Of a stretch of DNA of 64,000 bases, positions 32,461 through 42,928 are shown one piece after another. The stretch is from Leptodactylus fallax (Eukaryota > Chordata > Amphibia > Anura > Leptodactylidae): NCBI GenBank assembly GCA_947044405.1, contig CAMRHE010000359.1:1727001-1791000 (forward strand). The letters are read 5' to 3'. The translations under genes were made by a program, and so were the position numbers. The notes under the pieces are model-generated. The model was not told the origin of the DNA, ran no database searches, and worked only from the letters and a program-made list of their open reading frames with translations. Each line of letters begins with the position of its first letter. Position 1 is the stretch's first letter.

Positions 32461-34027
32461 CAGTCATGGCCAAAAGTTTTGAGAATGATACAAATATTAA
32501 TTTTTACAAAGTCTACTGCTTCAGTTTTTCTAATGGCAATTTGCATATACTCCAGAATGTTATAAAGAGTGATCAGCTTAACAGCAATTACTTGCAAAGT
32601 CAATATTTGCCTAGAAAATGAACTTTATCCCCCAAAACACATTTCAACATCATTGCAGCCCTGCCTTAAAAGGACCACCTAACATCGTTTCAGTGATTGC
32701 TCCATTAACACAGGTGTGGGTGTTGATGAGGACAGGGCTGGAGATCAATCTGTCATGATTAAGTAAGAATGACACCACTGGACACTTTAAAAGGAGGCTG
32801 GTGCTTGCCATCATTGTTTCTCTTCTGTTAACCATGGTTATCTCTAAAGAAACACGTGCAGTCATCATTGCACTGCACAAAAATGGCCTAACTGGGAAGA
32901 GTATTGCAGCTAGAAAGATTGCACCTCAGTCAACAATCTATCTCATCATCAAGAACTTCAAGGAGAGAGGTTCCATTGGTGCCAAAAAGGCTCCAGGGCG
33001 CCCAAGAAAGACCAGCAAGCGGCAGGACCGTCTCTTAAAAGTGTTTCAGCTGCGGGATCGGGCTACCAGCAGTGCAGAGCTTGCTGAGGAATGGCAGCAG
33101 GCAGGTGTGAGTGCATCTGCACGCACTGTGAGGCGGAGACTCTTGGAGCAAGGCCTGGTCTCAAGGAGGGCAGCAAAGAAGCCACTTCTCTCCAGAAAAA
33201 ACATCAGGGACAGACTGATATTCTGCAAAAGGTACAGGGAGTGGACTGCTGAGGACTGGGGTAAAGTCATTTTCTCTGATGAATCCCCTTTTCGATTGTT
33301 TGGAACATCTGGAAAACAGCTTATTCGGAGAAGAAGAGGTGAGCGCTACCACCAGTCTTGTCTCATGCCAACTGTAAAGCATCCTGAAACCATTCATGTG
33401 TGGGGTTGCTTCTCAGCCAAGGGAATCGGCTCTCTCACAGTCTTACCTAAAAACACAGCCATGAATAAAGAATGGTACCAGAATGTCCTCCAAGAGCAAC
33501 TTCTCCCAACCATCCAAGAGCAGTTTGGCGCTCAACAATGCCTTTTCCAGCATGATGGAGCACCTTGCCATAAAGCAAAGGTGATAACTAAATGGCTCAG
33601 GGAACAAAACATAGAGATTTTGGGTCCATGGCCTGGAAACTCCCCAGATCTTAATCCCATTGAGAACTTGTAGTCAATCATCAAGAGACGGGTGGACAAA
33701 CAAAAACCAACAAATTCAGACAAAATGAAAGCATTGATTCTGCAAGAATGGACTGCTATCAGTCAGGATGTGGTCCAGAAGTTGATTGAGAGCATGCCAG
33801 GGAGAATTGCAGAGGTCCTGAAGAAGAAGGGTCAACACTGCAAATATTGACTTGCTGCATTAACTCATTCTAACTGTCAATATAAGCTTCTGTTACTCAT
33901 AATATGAATGCAATTATATTTCTGTATGTGATAAAAACATCTGACAAACACACATAAAAACCAGAGGGCAACAGATCATGTGAAAATATAATATTTGTGT
34001 CATTCTCAAAACTTTTGGCCATGACTG
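32461..34027 (+). mobile_element. Tc1-like element, CAGTCATGGCC family (DD35E), copy 1
   Basis: 1567 bp between TA at 32459-32460 and 34028-34029. The inverted ends CAGTCATGGCCAAAAGTTTT and AAAACTTTTGGCCATGACTG are short, about 40 bp, unlike the 200-bp repeats of the other Tc1 families here. It splits the TACCGTGTTT repeat and is therefore younger. Copy 2 is at 38445-39899. Confidence 0.94.
32834..33850 (+). pseudogene. DD35E Tc1-like transposase with one nonsense codon
   Basis: ATG at 32834 begins MVISKETRAVIIALHKNG. The frame runs through helix-turn-helix regions with a GRPRKTSKRQ linker, VIFSDESPFRLFG, VWGCFSAKGIGSL, FQHDGAPCHKAKV and [13 protein letters not shown] at 33671-33673 then replaces the Trp of NLW. 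Beyond it the frame continues to EVLKKKGQHCKY and the stop at 33848-33850. It is otherwise nearly identical to the intact copy at 38618-39634. The length, 338 codons plus stop, is the same. Confidence 0.94.
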
Positions 34028-34282
34028 TACAAACTTATAAAAATATTTTACCTCTGTGGTGAATGCTGTAGCGGAAAAAAATAAAATAAATAAAAGTGCC
34101 GAACTGCCATTTTTTCGCTGTTTCACTTCTGATAAAAGTTGAAATAAAAAGTGATCAAATGTGTGATTGTTGTTCATGGAAAAAATTAAGACCTACCCCG
34201 AAAATAAGCCCTAGCCCTTTTTTTTGGAGCAAAAAATAATATAAGATATAAGACTCTGTCTTATTTTCGGAGAAACACGGTA

Positions 34283-35530
34283 GATGATTACCAATCCATG
34301 CTGTCTCTATTGTAATGCTAAAAGTAGAGCAGCCAGGAAGTGTTTCTTCTGACCACTGTCATGGTCTTGGCAGAGGACACAGAAAAGCATTATTTCTCAT
34401 AGGTGGGCATGACCATTATACTGTGTGGGGACACTAATACAGAATTAGATTGTAGGGGGGCACTAATGCCCCATTACTGGCCCCTACACAGTATAATGAC
34501 ATATTAGTGTCCTCCACAAAGTGTAAATATCCTTTGTGCCCTACATATAGTGTCATGCTCCTTGGTGCCGCCACACAGTATAATGCCCTATTTTTAACCC
34601 CAAACATTATAATATCACGTTAGTGCACGCCACACAGTATAATGTAATATACATTGTCTGGAAGTAATAGGAGATTATGCTATGTAGAAGCCACCAATGG
34701 AATATGTATGTGCAGTTTAACTGGAAACTATTTAATTTTCTTTTATGTTCCCTAGCATACCAGTTAGTGACATTGACCCACTCTACTCCATTTGGCCTCC
34801 AGGAAAGGTTAAACCCATACATTTGCAAAAATATTTAACTATTGCTTATCTACAAGTATAAAAATGGTTATGTTTATGAGAGAACCCATTTAAGGGTAGA
34901 TAGGACTTCAAAAGGTTTATGCAGAATAACCAAGTAATAGGGTAAGTTATAACTGGTGTTATCCTATTTTAAATGATGATACAGTAATTTAAGGGGGTTT
35001 TCCGTGCAAAAAAAAAAAAAAAAAAATTATATAATTATATATTTTTTTTAAAGTCTGTTAGTGCTAGTAATGGGTTAATAAGTGCACCCAAATGCCTTTA
35101 TCAGTGTTTTGAGTGATTTTTGGGTTTCTCTCAGATCGACTGGCATCTTCTGCATTTGTTTACATGGTGTAGCTTCCTGCTCTCTTAGTTCATGCAATGC
35201 ATCATGATAGTTGCAGACTGACTCTCACCGCCTCCCTGTCTACCTAGCTATCCCACCCACCACCCCATCATACTTGCCTGTCTTCCTGTCCACACTTCCT
35301 TCTGCATGGACGGTTCCTCCTCTTTTTTGACTTTGTCGGCGCATGTGCAATAGTCCCAGAACTGCGCTGCAGCCGACAATCTATCTATTGCGCAGGCATG
35401 TGAGGCTCCTCCAGCCTGCGCACGCACCGGAAGACCTCAGAGGTGGAGGAGCCGTCCCTGCAGAAGTGTGTGGTTTTTTTTTTTTTTTTGGTTTTTTTTT
35501 TTTTGTGTGTGTTGTCTACAGTGATGAGAT
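34283..35530. other. Unassigned, repeat-like
   Basis: TGGGGACACTAATACAG- and CAGTATAATG-type words recur at 34390-34650, an old short-period repeat. 35080-35480 has GCGCATGTGCAATAGTCC and TTGCGCAGGCATGTGAGG, mirrored GC-rich words typical of interspersed repeats. No gene. Confidence 0.35.
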
Positions 35531-35621
35531 ACAGTGGGGGAAAAAAAAGTATTTAGTCAGCCACCAATTGTGCAAGTTCTCCCAATTAAAAAGATGAGAG
35601 AGGACTGTAATTGACATCCTA

Positions 35622-35626
35622 GGTAG
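35622..35626. other. Target duplication GGTAG
   Basis: GGTAG at 35622-35626 and 36173-36177 flank the solo LTR. The intact family member has a single GGTAG at this place (24482-24486). Confidence 0.9.
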
Positions 35627-36172
35627 TGTAAAATATTATCTCGCCAATTGTAAAATACTTTACAATTAAGTGAAATTCTTACTCACGTGTTGACCCATAA
35701 GGTAACATTATTGGAGGATTCAGCTACTTATAAAAACATGGAAATTTATTGAAGTCTTCATGGAAAAATAGATACAGGGAAACTTCCAGCATAACAGAAT
35801 ATCAGTAAACCTCTTATCAGCTTACATCATGGGAGAAGTTCATAGTTAAGTTTCTTCAAGATAGTTCTCTTGCAGACATCTTGATTCATGCTGCTTCATC
35901 CATGTGGGTTGGTCTTCGCCAGGTGTCAGAGGAAGTAGACGGACAGCAAGACAGGCCGAAAGACCCAGACATGCATGTCTGTAAATCATTTATATTCATG
36001 ATATTCATGAGAGGGGGTGTTCCCCAGCATCCTTATACTTTCTACTACTGTACAGTATTTGGACAATACTAGAATAGTATACCCTAACCACACCCATGTA
36101 CCAAGAGTGTTGTCAGCAGACTACAATTAACCCTTACAGGTCATGAATATTGAAATCTAATAATATTTACCA
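35627..36172. mobile_element. Solo LTR, 546 bp
   Basis: Starts TGTAAAATATTA and ends TAATATTTACCA, an 11-12 base imperfect inverted repeat with TG...CA, flanked by the 5-bp duplication GGTAG. The comparison with 24392-27617, where the site is empty, proves the insertion. Left by recombination between the two LTRs of a full element; the family is not identified. The 63-codon frame at 35881 has no motif. Confidence 0.9.
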
Positions 36173-36310
36173 GGTAGACTTCAACTGTGAGAGACAAAAT
36201 GAGAAAACATATCTAGAAAATCACATTTGTCTGATTTTTTTTTTTTTTTTAAGAATTTATTTGCAAATTATGGTGAAAAATAAGTATTTTGTCAATAACA
36301 AAAGTTCATC

Positions 36311-37321
36311 TCAATACTTTGTTATATATCCTCTGTTGGCAATGACAGAGGTCAAACGTTTTCTGTAAGTCTTCACAAGGTTGGTACACACTGTTGCTGG
36401 TATGTTGGCCCATTCCTCCATGCAGATCTCCTCTAGAGCAGTGATGTTTTGGGGCTGTCGCTGGGCAACACGGACTTTCAACTCCCTACAAAGGTTTTCT
36501 ATGGGGTTGAGTGGCTTGGTCGCTCCAGGACCTTGAAATGCTTCTTACAAAGTCACTCCTTTGTTGCCCTGGCGTTGTACTTGGGATCATTGTAATGCTG
36601 AAAGACCCAGCCACGTTTCATCTTCAGTGCTCTTGCTGATGGAAGGAGGTTTGTGCTCAAAATCTCACGATACATGGCCTCATTCATTCTTTCATGTACA
36701 CGGATCAATCATCCTGGTCCCTTTGCAGAGAAACAGCCCCAAAGCATGATGTTGCCACCCCCATGCTTCACAGTAGGTATGGTGTTCTTTGGATGCAACT
36801 CAGCATTCACTCTCCTCCAAACACGACGAGTTGTGTTTCTACCAAACAGTTCTACTTTGGTTTCATCTGACCATATGACATTCTCCCAATACTCTTCTGG
36901 AACATCCAAATGCTTTCTAGCAAACTTCAGACAGGCCCGGATATGTACTAGCTTAAGCAGGGGGACACGTCTGGTACTGCAGGATCTGAGTCCCTGGTGG
37001 CGTAGTGTGTTACTGACAGTAGCCTTTGTTATGTTAGTCCCAGCTTTCTGCAGGTCATTCACTAGGCCCTCCTGTGTGGTTCTGGGATTTTTGCTCACCG
37101 TTCTTGTGATCATTTTGACCCCACTGGGTGAGATTTTGCATGGAGCCCCTGATCGAGGGAGATTCAGTGGTCTTGTATGTCTTCCATTTTCTAATTATTG
37201 CTCCCACAGTTGATTTATTCACACCAAGCTTCTTGCCTATTGCAGATTCAGTCTTCCCAGCCTGGTGCAGGTCTACAATTTTGTTTCTGGTGTCCTTCCA
37301 CAGCTCTTTGGTCTTCACCAT
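36311..37321 (-). pseudogene. Tc1 transposase of the CAGTGGGG family, copy 2
   Basis: Minus strand from [13 protein letters not shown] at 37321. The first frame is lost near 37100, and 37113-36709 reads [17 protein letters not shown], then [13 protein letters not shown] and [16 protein letters not shown]. Further shifts and small deletions follow (for example a loss just upstream of the PIENL region near 36510). The C-terminus [12 protein letters not shown] ends with TGA at 36311-36313. Catalytic motifs are partly recognisable, but the copy cannot encode the enzyme. Confidence 0.88.
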
Positions 37322-38444
37322 AGTGGAGTTTGGAGTGTGACTGTTTGAGGTTGTGGACAGGTGTCTTTTATACTGATAACAATTTCAAACAGGTGCCATT
37401 ACTACAGGTAATGAGTGGAAGACAGAGGAGCCTCTTAAAGAAGAAGTTACAGGTCTGTGAGAGCCAGAAATCTTGCTTGTTTTTAGGTGACCAAATACTT
37501 ATTTTCCACCATAATTTGCAAATACATTCTTTAAAAATCAGACAATGTGATTTTCTGGATTTGTTTTCTCATTTTGTCTCTCATAGTTGAGGTCTACCTA
37601 TGATGTCAATTAAAGGCCTATCTCATCTTTTTAAGTGGGAGAACTTGCACAATTGGTGGCTGACTAAATAGTTTTTTTTTCTCCACTGTACCATGTCGTA
37701 GAAGTTGAATCAATTGCAGAAGTTCGGGTTAACTCTGCTACATCTATATATACAAATTTGCCCTTCTCTATTTAGATATATTATACAGTACAGATCAAAA
37801 GTTTGGACCTTCTCATTCCAAGAGTTTTCTGTATTTTCATGACTATAAAAATTGTAGATTCACACTGAAGGCATCAAAACTATGAATGAACACATGTGGA
37901 ATTATATACTTAACAAAAAAGTGTGAAACAACTGAAAATATGTCTTATATTCTAGGTTCTTCAAAGTAGCCACCTTTTGCTTTGATTACTGCTTTGCACA
38001 CTCTTGGCATTCTCTTGATGAGCTTCAAGAGGTAGTCACCTGAAATGGTCTTCCAACAGTCTTGAAGGAGTTCCCAGAGATGCTTAGCACTTGTTGGCCC
38101 TTTTGCCTAAACTCTGCGGTCCAGCTCACCCCAAACCATCTCGATTGGGTTCAGGTCTGGTGACTGTGGAGGCCAGGTCATCTGGCGTAGCACCCCATCA
38201 CTCTCCTTCTTGGTTAAATAGCCCTTACACAGTCTGGAGGTGTGTTTGGGGTCATTGTCCTGTTGAAAAATAAATGATGGTCCAACTAAACGCAAACCGG
38301 ATGGAATAGCATGCCGCTGCAAGATGCTGTGGTAATCATGCTGGTTCAGTATTCCTTCAATTTTGAATAAATCCCCAACAGTGTCACCAGCAAAGCACCA
38401 TCACACCTTCTCCTCCATGCTTCACGGTGGGAACCAGGCATGTA

Positions 38445-39899
38445 CAGTCATGGCCAAAAGTTTTGAGAATGACACAAATATTATATTTTCACATGATCTG
38501 CTGCCCTCTGGTTTTTATGTGTGTTTGTCAGATGTTTTTATCACATACAGAAATATAATTGCATTCATATTATGAGTAACAGAAGCTTATATTGACAGAA
38601 TGAGTTAATGCAGCAAGTCAATATTTGCAGTGTTGACCCTTCTTCTTCAGGACCTCTGCAATTCTTCCTGGCATGCTCTCAATCAACTTCTGGACCAAAT
38701 CCTGACTGATAGCAGTCCATTCTTGCAGAATCAATGCTTTAATTTTGTCTGAATTTGTTGGTTTTTGTTTGTCCACCCGTCTCTTGATGATTGACCACAA
38801 GTTCTCAATGGGATTAATATCTGGGGAGTTTCCAGGCCATGGACCCAAAATCTCTATGTTTTGTTCCCTGAGCCATTTAGTTATCACCTTTGCTTTATGG
38901 CAAGGTGCTCCATCATGCTGGAAAAGGCATTGTTGAGCGCCAAACTGCTCTTGGACGGTTGGGAGAAGTTGCTCTTGGAGGACATTCTGGTACCATTCTT
39001 TATTCATGGCTGTGTTTTTAGGCAAGACTGTGAGAGAGCCGATTCCCTTGGCTGAGAAGCAACCCCACACATGAATGGTTTCAGGATGCTTTACAGTTGG
39101 CATGAGACAAGACTGGTGGTAGCGCTCACCTCTTCTTCTCCGAATAAGCTGTTTTCCAGATGTTCCAAACAATCGAAAAGGGGATTCATCAGAGAAAATG
39201 ACTTTACCCCAGTCCTCAGCAGTCCACTCCCTGTACCTTTTGCAGAATATCAGTCTGTCCCTGATGTTTTTTCTGGAGAGAAGTGGCTTCTTTGCTGCCC
39301 TCCTTGAGACCAGGCCTTGCTCCAAGAGTCTCCGCCTCACAGTGCGTGCAGATGCACTCACACCTGCCTGCTGCCATTCCTCAGCAAGATCTGCACTGCT
39401 GGTAGCCCGATCCCGCAGCTGAAACACTTTTAAGAGACGGTCCTGCCGCTTGCTGGTCTTTCTTGGGCGCCCTGGAGCCTTTTTGGCACCATTGGAACCT
39501 CTCTCCTTGAAGTTCTTGATGATGCGATAGATTGTTGACTGAGGTGCAATCTTTCTAGCTGCAATACTCTTCCCAATTAGGCCATTTTTGTGCAGTGCAA
39601 TGATGACTGCACGTGTTTCTTTAGAGATAACCATGGTTAACAGAAGAGAAACAATGATGGCAAGCACCAGCCTCCTTTTAAAGTGTCCTTTTAAGGCAGG
39701 GCTGCAATGATGTTGAAATGTGTTTTGGGGGATAAAATTCATTTTCTAGGCAAATATTGACTTTGCAAGTAATTGCTGTTAAGCTGATCACTCTTTATAA
39801 CATTCTGGAGTATATGCAAATTGCCATTAGAAAAACTGAAGCAGTAGACTTTGTAAAAATTAATATTTGTATCATTCTCAAAACTTTTGGCCATGACTG
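38445..39899 (-). mobile_element. Tc1-like element, CAGTCATGGCC family (DD35E), copy 2, coding-intact
   Basis: 1455 bp between TA at 38443-38444 and 39900-39901, ends CAGTCATGGCCAAAAGTTTT and AAAACTTTTGGCCATGACTG. Compared with copy 1 it lacks about 112 bp of the leader between the terminal repeat and the ATG, bounded by GGAC in copy 1. Both ends and the transposase are intact, so the enzyme could act on itself, if the lost leader is not needed, or on copy 1. Confidence 0.95.
38618..39634 (-). CDS. Intact Tc1/mariner transposase, DD35E type, 338 residues
   Basis: The start is set at the Met at 39634 (MVISKETRAV), the same as in copy 1. The frame is open 36 codons further upstream only because the leader deletion joins them. 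Features: helix-turn-helix DNA-binding region residues about 5-110 with a basic GRPRKTSKRQ linker near 55-64; catalytic D149 (FSDESPF), D241 (FQHDGAPC) and E277 (NPIENLW), with 35 residues between the last two, one more than classical Tc1; C-terminus KKGQHCKY. It cuts at the terminal repeats and pastes into TA. There is no stop or frameshift. DD35E spacing matches the group named Traveler; membership was not tested. Confidence 0.95.
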   Translation of the reverse strand: MVISKETRAVIIALHKNGLIGKSIAARKIAPQSTIYRIIKNFKERGSNGAKKAPGRPRKTSKRQDRLLKVFQLRDRATSSADLAEEWQQAGVSASARTVRRRLLEQGLVSRRAAKKPLLSRKNIRDRLIFCKRYREWTAEDWGKVIFSDESPFRLFGTSGKQLIRRRRGERYHQSCLMPTVKHPETIHVWGCFSAKGIGSLTVLPKNTAMNKEWYQNVLQEQLLPTVQEQFGAQQCLFQHDGAPCHKAKVITKWLREQNIEILGPWPGNSPDINPIENLWSIIKRRVDKQKPTNSDKIKALILQEWTAISQDLVQKLIESMPGRIAEVLKKKGQHCKY

Positions 39900-40866
39900 T
39901 AGAGTCCATTCGTTCACCTTTTCTGCGTCGCACAAAGACACAATGGTTGGAACCAAAGATCTCAAATTTGGACTCATCAGACCAAAGCACAGATTTCCAC
40001 AGGTCTAATGTCCATTCCTTGTGTTCTTTAGCTCAAACAAGTCTCTTCTGCTTGTTGCCTGTCCTTAGCAGTGGTTTCCTAGCAGCTATTTTACCATGAA
40101 GGTCTGCTGCACACAGTCTCCTCTTAACAGTTGTTGTAGAGATGTGTCTGCTGCTAGAACTCTGTGTGGCATTGACCTGGTCTCTAATCTGAGCTGCTGT
40201 TAACCTGTGATTTCTGAGGCTGGTGACTCGGATGAACTTATCCTCCGCAGCAGAGGTGACTCTTGGTCTGGTCTTCCTTTCCTGGGGCGGTCCTCATGTG
40301 AGCCAGTTTCTTTGTAGCGCTTGATGGTTTTGGCCACTGCACTTGGGGACACTTTCAAAGTTTTCCCAATTTTTCGGACTGACTGACCTTCATTTCTTAA
40401 AGTAATGATGGCCACTCGTTTTTCTTTACTTAGCTGCTTTTTTCTTGCCATAATACAAATTCTAACACTCCATTCAGTAGCTCTATCAGCTGTGTATCCA
40501 CCTGACTTCTGAACAATACAACTGATGGTCCCAACCCCATTTATAAGGCAAGAAATCCCACTTATTAAACCTGACAGGGCACACCTGTGAAGTGAAAACC
40601 ATTTCAGGTGACTACCTCTTGAAGCTCATCAAGAGAATGCCAAGAGTGTGCAAAGCAGTAATCAAAGCAAAAGGTGGCTACTTTGAAGAACCTAGAATAT
40701 AAGACATATTTTCAGTTGTTTCACACTTTTTTGTTAAGTATATAATTCCACATGTGTTCATTCATAGTTTTGATGCCTTCAGTGTGAATCTACAATTTTT
40801 AGAGTCATGAAAATACAGAAAACTCTTGGAATGAGAAGGTGTGTCCAAACTTTTGGTTGTACTGTA

Positions 40867-41559
40867 TATAATTTTTTTTTACTTTTTGATTCTCTGTAGA
40901 TCTGAAGAGTCCAACTTTGTGTGAATAAGGAGAAAAGTCCTCACACAAATGAGCTTATACAGTAGTGTATATCTGACAAAGGATAGACATGGGGCTGGAG
41001 AAATAGGATTCCCAAAGAAGTTGCATTATACTCTTCTTTGGCAAACTCTCAGCAACTAATTGATCTTGTTTTTCACCTCTAACTGTAATAATTTAATGTG
41101 AGTACCATTAACAAATAGGATTAGTGCTCATAGCCACTGTAAGTCAATTCAAATCCCCTATGCAATTGCAATATTTTTTATTTTTTTTTACTCTGTATAT
41201 TGTCTGAAATCCCATCCGATCACTAGTAATATTTGTCTATGTGTTCCTTATAATGCTTACATCATCTTCAATAAGTCACATAATTAGCGTAACTTCCTTT
41301 TTTGAGCATGGGTTGCTGTGTAAACAGGAGGTCTCTCTCTGCTGTCTGCCGATGCATTTTACAGCTGTCATGTAACCTCAGCAGTTGCAAAACCCACTGA
41401 AATCAATGAGAGGTGGAAAAAACGCAATGCGGTTTTTGATGGGTTTTTTTACTCAGTTTTTGCAAAGACCGTAAACTCTTCGTAAACATAACCATATAGT
41501 AATATGAGTTCTGCAGTGTTTTGTAGAAACAGGAAAGGCATCGGTTCAGGTACTAAATG
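40867..41559. other. No recognisable feature
   Basis: AT-rich; ACGCAATGCGGTTTTTG near 41421 is a possible scrap of a MITE interior. Confidence 0.3.
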
Positions 41560-41850
41560 GAGATGGGTGAACCTCACAAGATTTGTTTCAATATATATTT
41601 GTGAGGTTCTGCCCTAAGATTCATTTGGCACAAACTGGAAGTGCTATTATTATTCTCCTCAGAGGTCATGGGAAGGTGAGTTAAAAATAAACAGTTATAG
41701 TCACTTTGCCTCACCTCTCCTGGGCATCCTCATGGTATCTGATGATCTGTAGCCTCTGGATAATGTCACAAGCATCGGGTTCCCTGTTGTCAACTGTGAT
41801 TCAGCTTCAGGGGTTACGTGGGACATCCCAACGTCATGACCCTAGGTTAA
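41560..41850. repeat. Interspersed repeat, AGATGGGTGAACCTC family
   Basis: AGATGGGTGAACCTCACAAG, TTTGTGAGGTTCTGCCC and AGATTCATTTGGCACAAAC parallel GATATGGGTGAACTTTTGAAG, TTTGGTACAAACCAG at 63709-63790. Probably a MITE family; ends not defined. Confidence 0.5.
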
Positions 41851-42920
41851 ACATGGGGGACAGCAACAGCAGATTTTGAATCATATTTAAAGGGGATTTC
41901 CAGTTTCAGACAAATGTTTGGATAATTTATCAGGGCTTTGTAGGTCTCTGTTTCCTGTCATTCATTGAGCTTACTTCCACTGGATAATAATTAGTCCACG
42001 GTCATGTCATGAGCACACAGGTGCACAGCTTGTCACGGCACAATAATCCGACATCTGTCTGATGTAGAAACTGTAATGTAGGAAATATAAAAAAACATTT
42101 ATTGTATATCTTTTCATTATACAAACAATAACCTTCTCTTCTTGACAGTCTCTCAATATTTGTCTGAAACTGGACAACTACCATGTAAAGTTAATTGGCA
42201 TCTTAGAACATGACATCTGAAAAAACTTATGAGCAACAAAAAGAAAAAGTGGAAAGTTGAATTGCTATGTCAACAAAAACATTACAAGATTTATAAAATA
42301 CATATGACCAGAGTAAGAAAGCACCATGTTAAAGGGGCAGTGGTGCCGGGAATTGGACCCTACCTCTTATATATTGATGATCTATCATACTTCATTGTTA
42401 GTGGAGTAGCACCTGTTGTTTCAGAAGCTGTGAATAAACACGGAATAGACAAAGGAGCGTTGAAAGGCACACAATTTACAATAAATCTTTTAGCTGGGGA
42501 ACCACAGAAGAACAAGTTGGTTGATTTATTGGAATTGAACTAGAAATAACTAGAACTCCTGCTATGCTTCACGTTCACATCAGCCATTATCATTCATGGC
42601 GCTGAAGTAAAGAATAGAAATATCATTAAAAAAATAAATACCTGTAGACAGATTTTTTTTTTTTTTTTGAGGTTTGAGAAATCAAATTCAGAACTGACAG
42701 CCCAGGCGGGAAGTATTTAAGGTATAATTAACTGAGTTATTGAAGAAAATCCTGACATATGGTGCATTGGTAGAGCGAGAAATAAGTGTTAAAATAGCAA
42801 AACAAAGTTCAGTGAAACAACTTTCATTATAAAATTGAAATGTTACTTTATAGCAGTCAAATCAACTTTGTACATTAGGTGACAACACTAAAAAATGTAT
42901 GACCTAAACATACGTAATAG
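41851..42920. other. No supported gene
   Basis: Includes a T-run at about 42651-42670. The 104-codon frame at 42229-42543 has no recognisable domain and overlaps TTAAAGGGGCAGTGGTGCCG and ATTGATGATCTATC words that look like interspersed-repeat debris. Confidence 0.35.
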
Positions 42921-42928
42921 ATAAACTT
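42921..42928. other. hAT target duplication ATAAACTT (left)
   Basis: Matches 49442-49449 exactly. Confidence 0.93.

Larger units (their letters stand above)
31581..34282. mobile_element. DNA-transposon-like repeat, TACCGTGTTT ends, split by a Tc1
   Basis: TACCGTGTTTATCCAAAAAT at 31581 and ATTTTCGGAGAAACACGGTA ending at 34282 are inverted ends. AATAAGACCTACCCCGAAAA near 31601 recurs near 34189. Without the Tc1 insert at 32461-34027 it is about 1.1 kb. The interior has no transposase. It carries a hairpin (CCATAGACTGCAATAC facing GTATTGTAGTCTATGG, about 32221-32252), then GGTTCAAGTCCC, an A-run and a C-run. Part of the interior is shared with 49680-50040. Confidence 0.7.
35532..37688 (-). mobile_element. 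Tc1-like element, CAGTGGGG family, copy 2, split by a solo LTR
   Basis: CAGTGGGGGAAAAAAAAGTA at 35532 and TTTTTTTTCTCCACTG ending at 37688, TA at 35530-35531 and 37689-37690. The left inverted repeat is interrupted by the 546-bp solo LTR at 35627-36172. The transposase on the minus strand is broken. It is the sister of 24392-27617 without the Tc1 insert, and shows the undisturbed target sequence there. Confidence 0.93.
37945..40451 (-). pseudogene. DD38E Tc1-like transposase, interrupted and frameshifted
   Basis: Minus-strand start MARKKQLSKEKRVAIITLRN at 40451 opens the DNA-binding part (RKIGKTLKVSPSAVAKTIKR). The frame is lost near 40235. After decayed sequence, LWSDESKFEIFG at 39990-39950 supplies the first Asp. 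The DD35E element then interrupts at 38445-39899. Beyond it [20 protein letters not shown] and DLNPIEMVWGELDRRV (38107-38260) give the second Asp and the Glu, with 38 residues between them. The C-terminal IKAKGGYFEEPRI ends at 37945. No enzyme can be made from this copy. Confidence 0.9.
37786..40864 (-). mobile_element. Tc1-like element, CAGTACAGA(T/C)CAAAAG family (DD38E), split by a DD35E element
   Basis: CAGTACAGATCAAAAGTTTG at 37786 and CAAACTTTTGGTTGTACTG ending at 40864 lie between TA at 37784-37785 and 40865-40866. The inverted repeats extend past 150 bp (ATTCCACATGTGTTCATTCA and partner). The insert 38445-39899 lies in the transposase region. Without it the element is about 1.6 kb. 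The transposase spacing fits the DD38E group described as Intruder; that assignment is by spacing only. Confidence 0.92.

Noticed and set aside
36653..37213. 186-codon plus-strand frame
   Set aside because: It is the complementary strand of a Tc1 transposase pseudogene; the same shadow frame appears at 26767-27144.
39071..39422. Plus-strand frames that also appear at 33046-33397
   Set aside because: Antisense shadows of the DD35E transposase, repeated because the element is present twice.
42229..42543. 104-codon frame with apparently ordinary protein composition
   Set aside because: No domain recognised, Lys-rich start, and it overlaps words of interspersed-repeat type (TTAAAGGGGCAGTGG, ATTGATGATCTATC). 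No splice or promoter context supports a gene.
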